Of a stretch of 64,000 nt of DNA, positions 13,347-22,457 are shown piece by piece (positions within the stretch are counted from its first letter, which is position 1; the number at the start of each line of letters is the position of its first letter). This stretch comes from Pseudomonadota bacterium (GTDB taxonomy: Bacteria; Pseudomonadota; Gammaproteobacteria; Burkholderiales; Rhodocyclaceae), in assembly GCA_029776255.1 (NCBI GenBank), contig JAKOTN010000091.1, forward strand, positions 16,464-80,463. Direction: 5' to 3'. Below the pieces are notes generated by a model, which was not told the origin of the DNA, did no database searches, and saw nothing but the letters and a program-made list of their open reading frames with translations. Position numbers and translations under genes: made by a program.

Positions 13347-14678
13347 ATGAACAACGATAAACGCCGGATTCTACCGTATTCCGCACTGACGATCGACCGA
13401 CTGGTGCGCCATCGCTGGGCGGTTTCCGCCTTGGCGGGCGCATCGTTGCTGGGTATGGTTGCTGCATTCGCTATCGCTCCGCCGCAGGATTCCTCGCAAA
13501 TTAGAGTCGAAGCCGTCCTCCAGCACTTGCCAACGCCTGACATGACCGTGGTCACTACCGACGAAAAGGCTTTCCTGCGGGAGGAGCGCATCTATGGGAA
13601 CGATACCGTCGCCAGCTTATTGAATCGCTTGGGCGTCGATGATCGCGATGCGTTGCGTTTCTTGGTAAAAGATCGGCACGCCCAAGCCTTGGTGAGTAGC
13701 CAGTTACGTCCTGGTGTTGTGGTTTCCGCCAAGGTGGGAGCGTCCGGAGAGTTGCTGTATTTCGCGTTTCCACTGGTCGATAAAAATACTTTGATCGTTG
13801 TCGAGCCACGCGATAAGAGTTTTGTGGCTAGAGAAGAGGCTTTGAAACTGGAACCGCGAACGGTTATCAAGTCTGGTGTGATCCAAGGGGCCTTTTTTCG
13901 AGCCGTGGACGCTGTTGGTATTCCCGATGATGTCGCTAATCAGTTGGTGGGAATCTTCGGCGGCGAAGGAAATTTTTATCGCTCCTTACGCCAAGGTGAT
14001 CGCTTTTCGGTGGTTTACGAAGCTTTTTCCTTCCGCGGTCAGGAAATTCGTAGTGGCCGCATCCTTGCTGCCGAATTAGTTAGCCGGCAGCGGTCGATGC
14101 AAGCGTATTGGTTTCAGTATGAACCGGGCAAGGGCGGTTATTACACGGCGGAAGGAAAGAGCCTGAGCAAACCATTCCTTTTGGCGCCTCTGGAGACTTC
14201 TAAAATCACTTCCGGTTTTTCAAGTGCGCGTTTTCACCCGATTTTGCAGACCTGGCGGGCGCACAAGGGGGTGGACTACGCGGCTCCGATGGGTACGCGG
14301 GTATTGGCCGTCGCGGATGGTGTCGTCGAGACCGCTGAAAGTCAGAACGGTTATGGCAACATGATTGTTATTCGTCACGATGCCATGTATTCCACTGCGT
14401 ATGGTCACCTTAGCGACTACGCGGCGGGGATGGCCAAGGGCGCACGTGTTCGCCAGGGCGATACCATCGGTTATGTTGGGCAGACCGGATTGGCGACCAC
14501 GCCGCATCTTCACTATGAGTTTCGAATCAACGATGAGCAGGTCGATCCGCAGTTGATGGAGATGGCGACCTTGATGCCGCTCGATCGGATGCAACTTGTT
14601 CGCTTCAAGGGCACCAGAACAGCCATGCGGGCGCAATTGGATCTGGCCAAGGAAATCACTCTGGCTTCAATTGAGTAA
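13347..14678 (+). CDS. M23 (LytM) family murein endopeptidase
   Basis: A cell-wall endopeptidase of the MepM/M23 type, 443 aa, that would cut peptide cross-links in peptidoglycan. A membrane anchor lies at residues ~26-45 ([20 protein letters not shown]), then an OapA/LysM-like region, then the LytM domain. The zinc ligands are visible: H297 in FHPILQTW with HKGVD, and HLHYE near residue 386. All catalytic residues appear intact, so it should be an active enzyme. It is divergent from tyrS, a frequent betaproteobacterial neighbourhood. Confidence 0.92.
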   Translation: MNNDKRRILPYSALTIDRLVRHRWAVSALAGASLLGMVAAFAIAPPQDSSQIRVEAVLQHLPTPDMTVVTTDEKAFLREERIYGNDTVASLLNRLGVDDRDALRFLVKDRHAQALVSSQLRPGVVVSAKVGASGELLYFAFPLVDKNTLIVVEPRDKSFVAREEALKLEPRTVIKSGVIQGAFFRAVDAVGIPDDVANQLVGIFGGEGNFYRSLRQGDRFSVVYEAFSFRGQEIRSGRILAAELVSRQRSMQAYWFQYEPGKGGYYTAEGKSLSKPFLLAPLETSKITSGFSSARFHPILQTWRAHKGVDYAAPMGTRVLAVADGVVETAESQNGYGNMIVIRHDAMYSTAYGHLSDYAAGMAKGARVRQGDTIGYVGQTGLATTPHLHYEFRINDEQVDPQLMEMATLMPLDRMQLVRFKGTRTAMRAQLDLAKEITLASIE

Positions 14679-14697
14679 TGCTGGAAAAGTGTCGCCA

Positions 14698-15750
14698 TCA
14701 GACGGTTAGGTCGATTTGCTGTAACGTTCCCGCACTACCGTTTTCGTTCAAATAAATACCGGTTGACCGCATTTCGGCTTGTAGCTGGTTGTCGGTGGTT
14801 TTGAGCGAGAACGGTGTGGCAACACTGGCAACACTGAGCGCGCCGACACCTGCTTGACTTAAGGGAGTCAATTGATCCGCTCCAGTGGCGTTCTTGGTCC
14901 AGAGGCCTAGTTCCGCATAGGCCGCGTCGCCCTCGTCTATCCAGCCGTTATTGTCACTGTCGAGAGCGGCCAGCTCGGCAAAACCATTGCCGCTCAATGC
15001 ACCAAATAATTCCCGGCCATTGTTGATCTTGCCGTCGCCGTTGCGGTCAAAAACCAGGAAGCCGCTACCTCCAGCGACGAAGTTGATATTTTCATTTGCC
15101 CCGTCCGCATCGAGATCAAAGCTAAACCGCTGGCTGGTCAGTTGCGGCGTTGCGCCGTGGAAATTCAGCACCAAGGGGTCTTTCGTTGGACGGGCTTCGC
15201 TGGCAGCGACCTTGAAATCCGTTTCCTGACGAAAGCTGCGGCTCATTTTCAGTGTGATCGAAAAATTGATTTCCTGGCCGTCAGTCGTTTGAACGCTACC
15301 TGAGGCATGAAAGCTGCTTTGCTCAAGCTCGGTGTAAGACTCATGGCGGGTGTATTCAACGGCAAGGCCATTGGCCGGTTGCGTGAAAGAATCCGACGTC
15401 GTGGGCGCTTCGGTTGAAACGCTGCCCGGGGGCAGCGTCGAGGCGTCGAAGACCGCGACGGTGCGTCCAGTCAGTATTTCCACCATCGCACGAATCAGTC
15501 GAAGTGTGGGATCGTTGTCTGCGGAGTTCAAACGCTCATCAATAGCAGCGCTCTCGTTCAATTGAGCCTGTTTGCCGGAATCAGAGATTCTCACGCGTGA
15601 GTCCTCAGGGTGATCCCTATTCGTTGCCCTGTCTGGGCCACGTGTTGGACCGTTGTTCCTTGCGCTTAAATTCAACGATTCACGAACTTCATGTTGCTGC
15701 AAACGACTGGAATTCGCATCCAGTTGCAACGAGGCGCCGGCGATTTTCAT
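14698..15750 (-). CDS. Calcium-loop (EF-hand-like) protein of unknown function
   Basis: A 350-aa protein without a clear signal peptide. The N-terminal third is polar and low in complexity. The C-terminal half carries two calcium-type loops: DRNGDGKINNGRE and DSDNNGWIDEGD, set in a region LVFDRNGDGKINNGRELFGALSGNGF that is widespread in bacterial dockerin/VCBS-like proteins. It converges on the M23 peptidase gene (19-base gap). The protein could be surface-exposed or cytoplasmic; no pathway is assigned. Calcium binding is inferred from motif spacing only. Confidence 0.7.
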   Translation of the reverse strand: MKIAGASLQLDANSSRLQQHEVRESLNLSARNNGPTRGPDRATNRDHPEDSRVRISDSGKQAQLNESAAIDERLNSADNDPTLRLIRAMVEILTGRTVAVFDASTLPPGSVSTEAPTTSDSFTQPANGLAVEYTRHESYTELEQSSFHASGSVQTTDGQEINFSITLKMSRSFRQETDFKVAASEARPTKDPLVLNFHGATPQLTSQRFSFDLDADGANENINFVAGGSGFLVFDRNGDGKINNGRELFGALSGNGFAELAALDSDNNGWIDEGDAAYAELGLWTKNATGADQLTPLSQAGVGALSVASVATPFSLKTTDNQLQAEMRSTGIYLNENGSAGTLQQIDLTV

Positions 15751-15890
15751 GGACTTCTCCCAGATTTTGAGTACGGTGACCGTAGGTTGTCTACGGTCGA
15801 AAAGCGATGGCGCTTAAGGTGTGCGGAGGAAGTTCACGCCGCTGTCGTGGCGATCTGGCATTTTTCGGGAAGGGGTTGCCTATTCCGGAA

Positions 15891-16994
15891 TCAGAATTTC
15901 GCACCCAGTGCCTTAGCGCGCAGGGCGCTTTGTTCGAAGGCTGAGCGGTCGTCTGTTTCTTGCGTTGGCCAACCATGAAGGTGTCGCGCCGCGATATCGG
16001 CTAGCGCATGAATCCAGTCATCGCGTTCGTTCAGACAAGGGATGTAGCGATAATCCTGACCGCCGGCGATGATAAACGTTGATTTTCCCTCGATCGCAAT
16101 TTCCTCGAGAGTTTCCAGGCAATCGGCGGTAAAGCCCGGACAGATGACATCAACGCGCTGCACGCCGCTCTGGCCGAGAGCGTGGAGCGTTGCCGTCGTA
16201 TAGGGCTGTAGCCACTCTGTCCGACCGAAACGCGATTGAAAACAGATTTGGTAGCGCTCTTGTCGCAGGTCCAACGACTCCGCGAGCAAGCGAGCGGTTT
16301 TGAGGCATTCACAGTGGTACGGATCGCCTTTGTCCAGAGTGTAACGAGGTAATCCGTGAAAACTGATTATCAACCGGTAGGAATCGCCCGGCGGGCCGTG
16401 TCTGGCCCAGTGCTCGCGAACGCTGGTGGCCAGCGCGGCGATGTAGCCAGGATGCGCTGAAAAATCGCGGACATAGCGCATTTCCGGATGGTTGCGGGTT
16501 TTCAGCAACCATCGGCATGCTTCATCGGCGACCGAGGCGGTGGTGCTGGCGGAATACTGAGGATAGAGCGGCAGCAACAAGATTCGTGTGCATCCCTTGG
16601 ATTTCAGTTTGGACAGCTTTTCTTTGATCGACGGTTCGCCGTAGCGCATGGCGTAGTCGACAACCAGGCGGTGCCCGGCCTGACCGAGAAAACCATCCAG
16701 CAGTTTAGCCTGACGTTCAACATGAACCTTCAACGGTGAACCGTCCGCCGTCCATATGGCCGCGTATTTTTCCGCCGAGCGTCGTGGTCTGACGTTGAGA
16801 ATGATTCCATTGAGGATCAACCACCAGAGCAGGCGAGGAATTTCGACCACGCGGCTATCGGAGAGAAATTCACGCAGGTAGCGACGTACCGCTGGCACTG
16901 TCGGCGTCTCCGGTGTGCCCAGGTTGATCAGCAAAACGGCGGTCTCGGTCCGGGTGCCATGTTGGTGTGCCGGTTCCGGCAGATAGCGTGTCAT
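15891..16994 (-). CDS. hemH: Ferrochelatase
   Basis: Inserts ferrous iron into protoporphyrin IX, the last step of protoheme synthesis. It is 367 aa from the ATG at 16994 ([31 protein letters not shown]); a start 16 codons upstream is less likely. The active-site histidine segment LIISFHGLP is present, followed by [14 protein letters not shown] and [15 protein letters not shown]. The LLINLGTP start is diagnostic. The two cysteines in the YHCEC segment are noteworthy but not proof of an iron-sulfur cluster. Confidence 0.95.
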   Translation of the reverse strand: MTRYLPEPAHQHGTRTETAVLLINLGTPETPTVPAVRRYLREFLSDSRVVEIPRLLWWLILNGIILNVRPRRSAEKYAAIWTADGSPLKVHVERQAKLLDGFLGQAGHRLVVDYAMRYGEPSIKEKLSKLKSKGCTRILLLPLYPQYSASTTASVADEACRWLLKTRNHPEMRYVRDFSAHPGYIAALATSVREHWARHGPPGDSYRLIISFHGLPRYTLDKGDPYHCECLKTARLLAESLDLRQERYQICFQSRFGRTEWLQPYTTATLHALGQSGVQRVDVICPGFTADCLETLEEIAIEGKSTFIIAGGQDYRYIPCLNERDDWIHALADIAARHLHGWPTQETDDRSAFEQSALRAKALGAKF

Positions 16995-17213
16995 AAATTC
17001 CACTTTCGGGCATTTCAATCGAGCACGCTGAAAGAATAACATCGTGAGGTATGCGGTGAAGCCAGTGAAGGTGTCGATTACGGGGGGGGGCTGTCATGGA
17101 GAATGATTTGGCGTCATTCGGTGCGGCTGGCTTTAGGTCGATGCGCCGTTTTTTTGACAAGATTTCTCGGGGAAATTTGAATTTGACAGGGAAAAGCCTC
17201 GACGCTAGCACAT

Positions 17214-17248
17214 AAAAAAGCCGACCCTGTGTTTTACAGTTTCGGCTT
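17214..17248 (-). terminator. Intrinsic terminator of the tRNA-Ala gene
   Basis: Reading the minus strand, AAGCCGA (17248-17242) pairs with TCGGCTT (17224-17218). An inner CTGT/ACAG stem extends the hairpin, and a T-run (17219-17214) with an A beyond follows. It lies about 85 bases downstream of the tRNA 3' end on the same strand. Confidence 0.8.
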
Positions 17249-17332
17249 GTCATTCGGTGCCAGGAAGAACATGCGTGCCGGATGGTCAACACTATGCCTT
17301 CCGGGATACCAGGAAAAACCAGTGGATTTTTC

Positions 17333-17408
17333 TGGTGGAGACAGGCGGGATCGAACCGCCGACCTTCTGATTGCGAACCAGACGCTCTCCCAGCTGAGCT
17401 ATGCCCCC
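17333..17408 (-). tRNA. tRNA-Ala (anticodon CGC)
   Basis: A 76-base cloverleaf on the minus strand with CCA encoded. The acceptor stem GGGGGCA pairs with TGTCTCC and contains the G3:U70 wobble that identifies alanine tRNAs. The D arm is GCTC...GAGC. The anticodon stem is TCTGG/TCAGA with loop TTCGCAA, so the anticodon is CGC, reading GCG codons. The T arm is GGCGG TTCGATC CCGCC. It is a single gene with its own promoter and terminator. Confidence 0.95.
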
Positions 17409-17420
17409 GAAGCCCAGCGG

Positions 17421-17449
17421 ATTGTACTTGGCGAAGCTTATTCCGTCAA
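17421..17449 (-). promoter_or_regulatory. Sigma70 promoter of tRNA-Ala
   Basis: On the minus strand TTGACG (17449-17444) and TACAAT (17426-17421) are separated by 17 bases. The -10 box ends 12 bases before the mature 5' end, with a GC-rich stretch between. Box sequence, spacing and position all fit a strong stable-RNA promoter. Confidence 0.8.
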
Positions 17450-17606
17450 ATCCAACAAGGCGATTGCTTGGACTTCAAGGCAATCCGACGTTTTGGAAGG
17501 GGGGCTTGAGGTTTCGCCGTTTCTCCGGGTTGCGGTCGATGGACATTGCAAGCAGGCGTTCAAGGGCGGCAGGTTTCTGACCGTACAAACAACCGCGCTG
17601 GCGTTT

Positions 17607-17652
17607 ATCGGATGACCAATGTCGGAAAGATCGGATGACCAATGTCGGAAAG
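17607..17652. repeat. Tandem duplication of a 23-base unit
   Basis: The unit ATCGGATGACCAATGTCGGA plus AAG occurs twice head to tail (17607-17629 and 17630-17652) with no mismatch. It lies in the non-coding stretch between the tRNA-Ala promoter and the pilin-like gene at 17710. Apart from this repeat, 17450-17709 shows nothing recognisable. Confidence 0.8.
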
Positions 17653-17709
17653 GCAGGAGTGGACGCGACACCATGGTTGGTTTCACGTCAGTCAATAACA
17701 CAAGTGATT

Positions 17710-18492
17710 TTATGGAAGCTTGCCGACGCCGACCATCCGATTGAAAAGCAGTGTGCTGGGAATCCAAACAACCTCATCGTCGAAAGTCGGCGTCGGTGTT
17801 TTCTTGACAAATATATTTTGGGTGACGGCATCTTTCCACGCACCGGTTGCCGGGTTTAGCACCAGTTGGTTTTCTCTCTCGTCGACATCAGCGCCCGTTG
17901 AGATTTGCGTTCCCGCCGGCGTGTAGGCGCCGCGTCCATTCTTGCCGTGCGAAATGACGATTGCCGGTAAGCTGTTGGCGACATCGGAACCACCCGAGGC
18001 GATTCGGATAGTCATGTCGCCGTTCGCGCATAAGTTGAAGCCTGCCTGTGTCGCGGTAAGCGTGCAAGCGCCGTTGGGGAGGGATGGCGGTAGCCGGGTA
18101 AACGTTTGGGTGACTACATAGGTATAGCGCCGTCCCCAGGCGTCGGTTTCGTCAACTCCCAGCGTTACCCAGGGTAACACGCCGTAAGTAACGGCGCATC
18201 CGCCAGCCAGCGGCGCCGGTGCGATCCCCGCGCCGGCGGCGGTGTTGGCCGTCGTTGGCAATGCGGGACACGGAAAATAGCCATTGGCAATGACGAAACC
18301 GAGTAGTGCCTCGCGAATTTCCGCCAGGGCCTTGCGGGTTTCATTGGTGTCCCGCATATCGATTTGCGCGCTCAATGGGACCAGCAAGCCGCCAAGCATC
18401 AACGCGACGATGACTAGAACGACCGTCATCTCGGTCAGTGTGAATCCGCGAGCGAGAGATCCCGGCTGACGTGGCGGGTTCATTTCAGGCAT
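17710..18492 (-). CDS. Type IV pilin-like minor pseudopilin
   Basis: A 260-aa protein with a class III leader: a short positive N terminus (PPRQPGSLARG), cleavage expected before F in G/FTLTEMTVVLVIVALMLGG, and glutamate at mature position 5. The globular part is rich in small and polar residues with two Cys pairs (PCPALP and GGC; ACTL and LCANGD). It is the last gene of the nine-gene minus-strand operon. The start at 18492 overlaps the previous gene by 13 bases; an ATG at 18483 would give a tight ATGA overlap instead. It is probably a tip or minor pilin, not the major fibre subunit. Confidence 0.75.
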   Translation of the reverse strand: MPEMNPPRQPGSLARGFTLTEMTVVLVIVALMLGGLLVPLSAQIDMRDTNETRKALAEIREALLGFVIANGYFPCPALPTTANTAAGAGIAPAPLAGGCAVTYGVLPWVTLGVDETDAWGRRYTYVVTQTFTRLPPSLPNGACTLTATQAGFNLCANGDMTIRIASGGSDVANSLPAIVISHGKNGRGAYTPAGTQISTGADVDERENQLVLNPATGAWKDAVTQNIFVKKTPTPTFDDEVVWIPSTLLFNRMVGVGKLP

Positions 18493-19823
18493 CTCAGAAT
18501 ATCGGTTTGCGGTGACGTGGCGGTGAAGGTGGATCTGCCGACGAAATTCACCGCCGTGGCTGTCGGTGAGGCGAACGAGTTGTTGTTCGGTGTTTCCAGA
18601 TAATTGTTTTTGTCTGCTTTTTCGGCGGCGGTGAGGCGAGTTTGAGAGGAGGTGCGCCGTCCGCCAAAAATCAGTACCCGCTGGCAGGGATATTCACTCG
18701 GCGCGCCGTCGATCGTGATGTTGGCCGGTGTGGGTAACGCGGTGAGAAACAACATCTCTTTCCAGTTCTTACAGAAATCGGGATCGGGGGCGGACGAACA
18801 AACGAGATTGTCGGTTCCTTTGGGGCCGGCGATAGCTACTGGAGGAGGTATGACGTCACCACTCGTGGGAGGAGCTCCGGGAACCGGCGTTCCTGGCGAA
18901 GTGGCTGCCGTATCGTTCTGAGTTTTGAAGTAATCGAGTAGCGCGCCGATGGCTAAGGCGAAGTCGCTGCGTTTGCTTACCAGATTAAAGATATCGTCAA
19001 CGGAGATAAAGGCGAACCGGTCATTGTAGTGATCGTTGCTTGTCAGGACGAAGACTTTATTGGCGGTGCTCGTGGCGACCCGGTTGTTGGTGCTGCCGGC
19101 GAAGTAGTTGACCGCGCCGCCAACGGCATCGGCGCCATCGAAGGTATCGAGATAATTTCGGGCGTCGTAATTGCCGCCGCATTCGGTGTACGCGGCGTCG
19201 GCCAGTTGTCGATCTTGCCCATCGACAGGGTTTCCCGGGGCGACGATCAGCGCCGCGAGGTTGGCGGCGATCAGGGTGCCACTCGAAACGACGTCGATCT
19301 GGCCTGGTGTGTCCCAATTCAGTACGTCTGTTTTCGGCGTGATCTTGAAGCGGCCGGAGACGACATACCAGTAGCACTCTCCATTAGCATCGCGCAGGGC
19401 GCCGCTATGCATGGTGGCCCATGGCAGCTTGCCGATTACCGAGAAATCCTGACCGTTGCCGGTGAAATTTGGGGATGCCGTTCCCTCGCTGGGAAGGCCA
19501 CCGACGCCGGCACCGAGATCGGGCAGGCGCAGGTAGCCGGCGTCTCCGAGCGCCGCCGAGGAGAATCGCGAAGCCATATCGCCGAGCACGATGGCTCTGG
19601 CTTCCGTCAGGGTGACTGCTTCGTTCTGCGCGCGCGCAGCCAGCAAGCCGGCGGTATTGAGTTGCTTGAGGAACAGATACACTCCCAAAAGCATGGCGAC
19701 GGCCAGCATGGTCAGCAGCACGATCCCGGACTGCTGTCTGGCGCAAGCACACCGGTACCGTAGCGGCGGACGCTTCGTTCGGTCTGGTGGTGACGCGGGT
19801 GGTCGCGTCTCCGATGTCGCCAT
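18480..19823 (-). CDS. PilX/GspK-like pilus component
   Basis: A 447-aa protein of the pilus operon. After a basic N terminus comes a pilin-like hydrophobic helix (QQSGIVLLTMLAVAMLLGVYLFLKQLN, residues ~31-57) with a possible GI cleavage site but no glutamate at position 5, as in GspK or PilX-type minor subunits. The rest is a large extracytoplasmic domain with a Pro/Gly-rich linker (SPGTPVPGAPPTSGDVIPPP) and cysteines in CSSAPDPDFCKNWK. The ATG at 19823 lies 14 bases after the previous stop; the longer frame would overlap that gene. A tip or minor-subunit role is inferred. Confidence 0.6.
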   Translation of the reverse strand: MATSETRPPASPPDRTKRPPLRYRCACARQQSGIVLLTMLAVAMLLGVYLFLKQLNTAGLLAARAQNEAVTLTEARAIVLGDMASRFSSAALGDAGYLRLPDLGAGVGGLPSEGTASPNFTGNGQDFSVIGKLPWATMHSGALRDANGECYWYVVSGRFKITPKTDVLNWDTPGQIDVVSSGTLIAANLAALIVAPGNPVDGQDRQLADAAYTECGGNYDARNYLDTFDGADAVGGAVNYFAGSTNNRVATSTANKVFVLTSNDHYNDRFAFISVDDIFNLVSKRSDFALAIGALLDYFKTQNDTAATSPGTPVPGAPPTSGDVIPPPVAIAGPKGTDNLVCSSAPDPDFCKNWKEMLFLTALPTPANITIDGAPSEYPCQRVLIFGGRRTSSQTRLTAAEKADKNNYLETPNNNSFASPTATAVNFVGRSTFTATSPQTDILRCLK

Positions 19824-19837
19824 TGATTGCACGGGCT

Positions 19838-20302
19838 TTAAGGTGTGGCGGATCGACGATGAACGCGGATGCGACCGCCTGCGAGCAAGTCCGACGCTTC
19901 TCCGGTTTGGCTGTTCACCGCATCGCCGACACGGGCATGGGCTGCAGGCAAGTCGTGGCTCTCGATGCGGATCGCGCCGGGGGTACTTGGGCGCGCACTG
20001 ACGGTCAGGCCGCTGAGCCGTTCGCTTTCGTGTTGCGGATTGCCATTTACCCATGCCGTTCGTTTGCCACTACTGCGCATGACGATGCCATCGACGGTCA
20101 GGGTGGGTGCGACCATCGCCGGTTGCTTGTCGAGCGTGTTCATCGTCCTTTGTCGGTCGAGTTGCTGACGCCTTTCAGCCGAGAAGAAGAGGCGGCCAAG
20201 CGTGTCCTCGGCGTTTGCGTGCGGGCAAAGGGTCACGAGCAGTGCCAAGCCGCTCAGAGTCAGTCGCGAGGCACGGTTTTCCGTTCGTGAGGCGTGTCTC
20301 AT
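19838..20302 (-). CDS. Small periplasmic protein of the pilus operon (MshK-like)
   Basis: A 154-aa protein with a signal peptide (SRLTLSGLALLVTLCPHANA, cleavage after about residue 31). The mature part contains a TVDGIVMRSSGKRTAWVNGNPQ segment, typical of small MshK/PilP-like periplasmic proteins that meet the secretin. Its start directly abuts the previous stop at 20303. The MshK label rests on position and this one motif-like segment, not on a strong family signature. Confidence 0.5.
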   Translation of the reverse strand: MRHASRTENRASRLTLSGLALLVTLCPHANAEDTLGRLFFSAERRQQLDRQRTMNTLDKQPAMVAPTLTVDGIVMRSSGKRTAWVNGNPQHESERLSGLTVSARPSTPGAIRIESHDLPAAHARVGDAVNSQTGEASDLLAGGRIRVHRRSATP

Positions 20303-20902
20303 TTAGTTTTTCCCTGGGTCGCGCAGGGTTATCCAGTCGATTTCACAAATGGCCGCGAGGTTCGCGTGGCTGTTGGCACGTTCCTCGGGTGTAAGCGCAA
20401 GGCGAGAGATGTTGCAACTCTTGACCGCGATCAGTGCGTTTGCCTGATTGCGCAGGTCGCCGAGCAGGCGAAGCAGATCTTCTTCGTGCAGTAGCTTCAG
20501 TTGCAGCTTCATCGCACTGGCGTAGGCGACATCGTTGGGCGATGTACTCTCAAGCGGACGTTGTGGCGAAATCTCATAGTCGAGATCAAGCAGCTGATGC
20601 TTGTCGCGGATGTTCTTGAGCAATTCCACCCACTCCAGGCGCTGCTCGTCGCCAATGATGCCACGCTCCCTTAGTTTGTTGAAAATAATCGACTTTTCCT
20701 TGATTTCGATTTCCTCGTCGCGAACCTGTTTGAGTTTGGTATCGAGTTCCGCACGCTGTTGGGCGCTGTTTTTCTGGGCCAGTTGCGCGTTCTTTCTGGC
20801 GTCGGCCGTGAAATAAAGGCTGGCTGCGCCGACAACGGTCATTAGTACCGCGGCCACGGTACTGTTGCGAATTTTGCGAAAATCGGTGGGACGCAGTTTC
20901 AT
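20303..20902 (-). CDS. PilO/MshJ-like inner-membrane alignment protein
   Basis: A 199-aa bitopic protein with one membrane helix (residues ~15-32, TVAAVLMTVVGAASLYFT), a coiled coil (residues ~35-75, rich in Gln, Lys and Glu), and a small C-terminal periplasmic domain. This layout matches PilO, GspM or MshJ, which pairs with a PilN-like partner. The ATG overlaps the previous gene stop (ATGA), so it is coupled to the PilMN-like gene. Sequence alone does not separate PilO from MshJ. Confidence 0.65.
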   Translation of the reverse strand: MKLRPTDFRKIRNSTVAAVLMTVVGAASLYFTADARKNAQLAQKNSAQQRAELDTKLKQVRDEEIEIKEKSIIFNKLRERGIIGDEQRLEWVELLKNIRDKHQLLDLDYEISPQRPLESTSPNDVAYASAMKLQLKLLHEEDLLRLLGDLRNQANALIAVKSCNISRLALTPEERANSHANLAAICEIDWITLRDPGKN

Positions 20903-22452
20903 GGTCCGAGAGGTCTACTGATCCGTACCTTGAATGCGCGGGACTGCGTCTCGTCGATAAGCGCATTTCCCCACCCTTTCAGAGATTTACCGGATTCGAC
21001 ATCGAAGGGTTGCTGCAAGACGTCGATGTCAAGTTTGGCGTTGCGCTTCAAGGCGTCTATGAACCGATTGAAAACCACCAACACTTGCCTTGGCGGCGTT
21101 TCCGCGCTCAAGCGCAAGGTGCCGCTGAAAATGGCAACCTCGTTGACGATGTTTGGCGTCGAAGGCGGGTTGACTTTCGCTGGCGTAGCCAAGGGTTTTC
21201 GGGGGGGGGCGTTTTCGTCGACGGATTTCCACTCGATGTTTTCAATTTCGACGGCTTCCGAGGATTGCAGCGCACGACTGATTTCGCGAAACAGACCGTC
21301 CGGCAGGATGCTTTCCCGCTCAAGGTTGGCGTACTGGCGGATGACCCGCCGCAGACTGTCGTTGTCGGTGGGGATGGACGGAAAAGTTTTGACGATGCTG
21401 TCGTACCGCCGACGAGCCAGATCGGTTTCCGCCGTTACAAAAGCTGTTTCTTGTTGCAAGCGATACGCATCGAAAGCCAGTTTTCCCGAGGTGAGCAGGC
21501 AAGCGCCGAGAATCAAGGCGCCGCTTCCTTGCAGCAACGTGCGGATTCGCCACAGATAATACCCCCGGCGGATGTCGTCGCCGGCAAACTGTGCGCCTCG
21601 AGCATTCTTCGCCAACAGTTGCAGAAAAAGCTGTTCGCAACGAGTGTCCACTGGTGGCGTATTGCAACCGCATCTGCGCGCGCTTTCTTCGATGTCGAGA
21701 ATGACGAAAGAAAGCGTTTCACTATTTTCACAACTGTTTTCGATTGCCTTGCGGGCGTTGGCGTGGGCGAGCAGGTACGCCCCGATGGATTCGTGACGCC
21801 CGATGATCCGCTGGCTGACCAGATATTGCTGAAGTTTATGCGCTTCGTTGGAGAAGGTTTGCGCGATGCCGCCGATGCTGCTGTTATGCAGTGGCGTCAA
21901 GCGGCTGAATTGCAGTTCGCCGTTTTCCAGATAGCTCTGGCGCAAACCCTGGTCCTGAATGGTGAGCAGCAGACAGCGTTTGTCGGTCACGCCGATCGTT
22001 TTCAGCAGCAAGGGCGCAAGCAGTGGCAGCGAATAGAGTCCCCGCAACGGGACATCGGCATCCGTTATTGCCGCCAGCCATGGACTGAATGCGTCGTTGT
22101 TGGTCAGTGCGGCGAGCATGATCCGCTCGTCTTTCCGCCGCGACTTCTGATGTCCGAGGGATACCGAGGTGGTCAGCGAAGCATTGAAGAATAGCTGCCC
22201 GCATTTGCGCGCAATGATCGCGCTGCGATCTTTTCCGTGCAGAAAGGGAATGGTTTCAATCTGAAAGCTTTCTTCCGAAACATCGGCCAGAATCGAGAAA
22301 ATGCTTCTTCTGTGTGTTGCGAGATACGCGGTGAACCGGTTTAAACCGTCCGCGGTGTTTTCGAAGCTGTCTTCGTGATTCAGAATGCCGGCTTTCCAGA
22401 CGAAAACCGTTACCTGATGGGCGCTAAAGTAAATGAGGCGGCGGTTATACAT
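20899..22452 (-). CDS. PilM/PilN-like fused assembly protein (GspL/MshI type)
   Basis: A 517-aa protein. The N-terminal ~300 residues form a cytoplasmic domain resembling the actin-like PilM/GspL fold (IVARK.., SYLENGELQFSRLTPL). One membrane helix follows at residues ~310-330 (GSGALILGACLLTSGKLAF), then a periplasmic coiled coil and a ferredoxin-like domain as in PilN. So PilM and PilN functions appear to sit in one chain, as in GspL. A Cys cluster RRCGCNTPP near residue 260 is unusual. It sits between the GspF-like and PilO-like genes. Confidence 0.6.
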   Translation of the reverse strand: MYNRRLIYFSAHQVTVFVWKAGILNHEDSFENTADGLNRFTAYLATHRRSIFSILADVSEESFQIETIPFLHGKDRSAIIARKCGQLFFNASLTTSVSLGHQKSRRKDERIMLAALTNNDAFSPWLAAITDADVPLRGLYSLPLLAPLLLKTIGVTDKRCLLLTIQDQGLRQSYLENGELQFSRLTPLHNSSIGGIAQTFSNEAHKLQQYLVSQRIIGRHESIGAYLLAHANARKAIENSCENSETLSFVILDIEESARRCGCNTPPVDTRCEQLFLQLLAKNARGAQFAGDDIRRGYYLWRIRTLLQGSGALILGACLLTSGKLAFDAYRLQQETAFVTAETDLARRRYDSIVKTFPSIPTDNDSLRRVIRQYANLERESILPDGLFREISRALQSSEAVEIENIEWKSVDENAPPRKPLATPAKVNPPSTPNIVNEVAIFSGTLRLSAETPPRQVLVVFNRFIDALKRNAKLDIDVLQQPFDVESGKSLKGWGNALIDETQSRAFKVRISRPLGP

Positions 22453-22457
22453 GGGCG

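Noticed and set aside
17680..17700. Possible parS site (GGTTTCACGTCAGTC)
   Set aside because: Only the left half TTTCACGT resembles the ParB consensus; the right half does not pair, so it was not called. No full parS was seen anywhere in the window.
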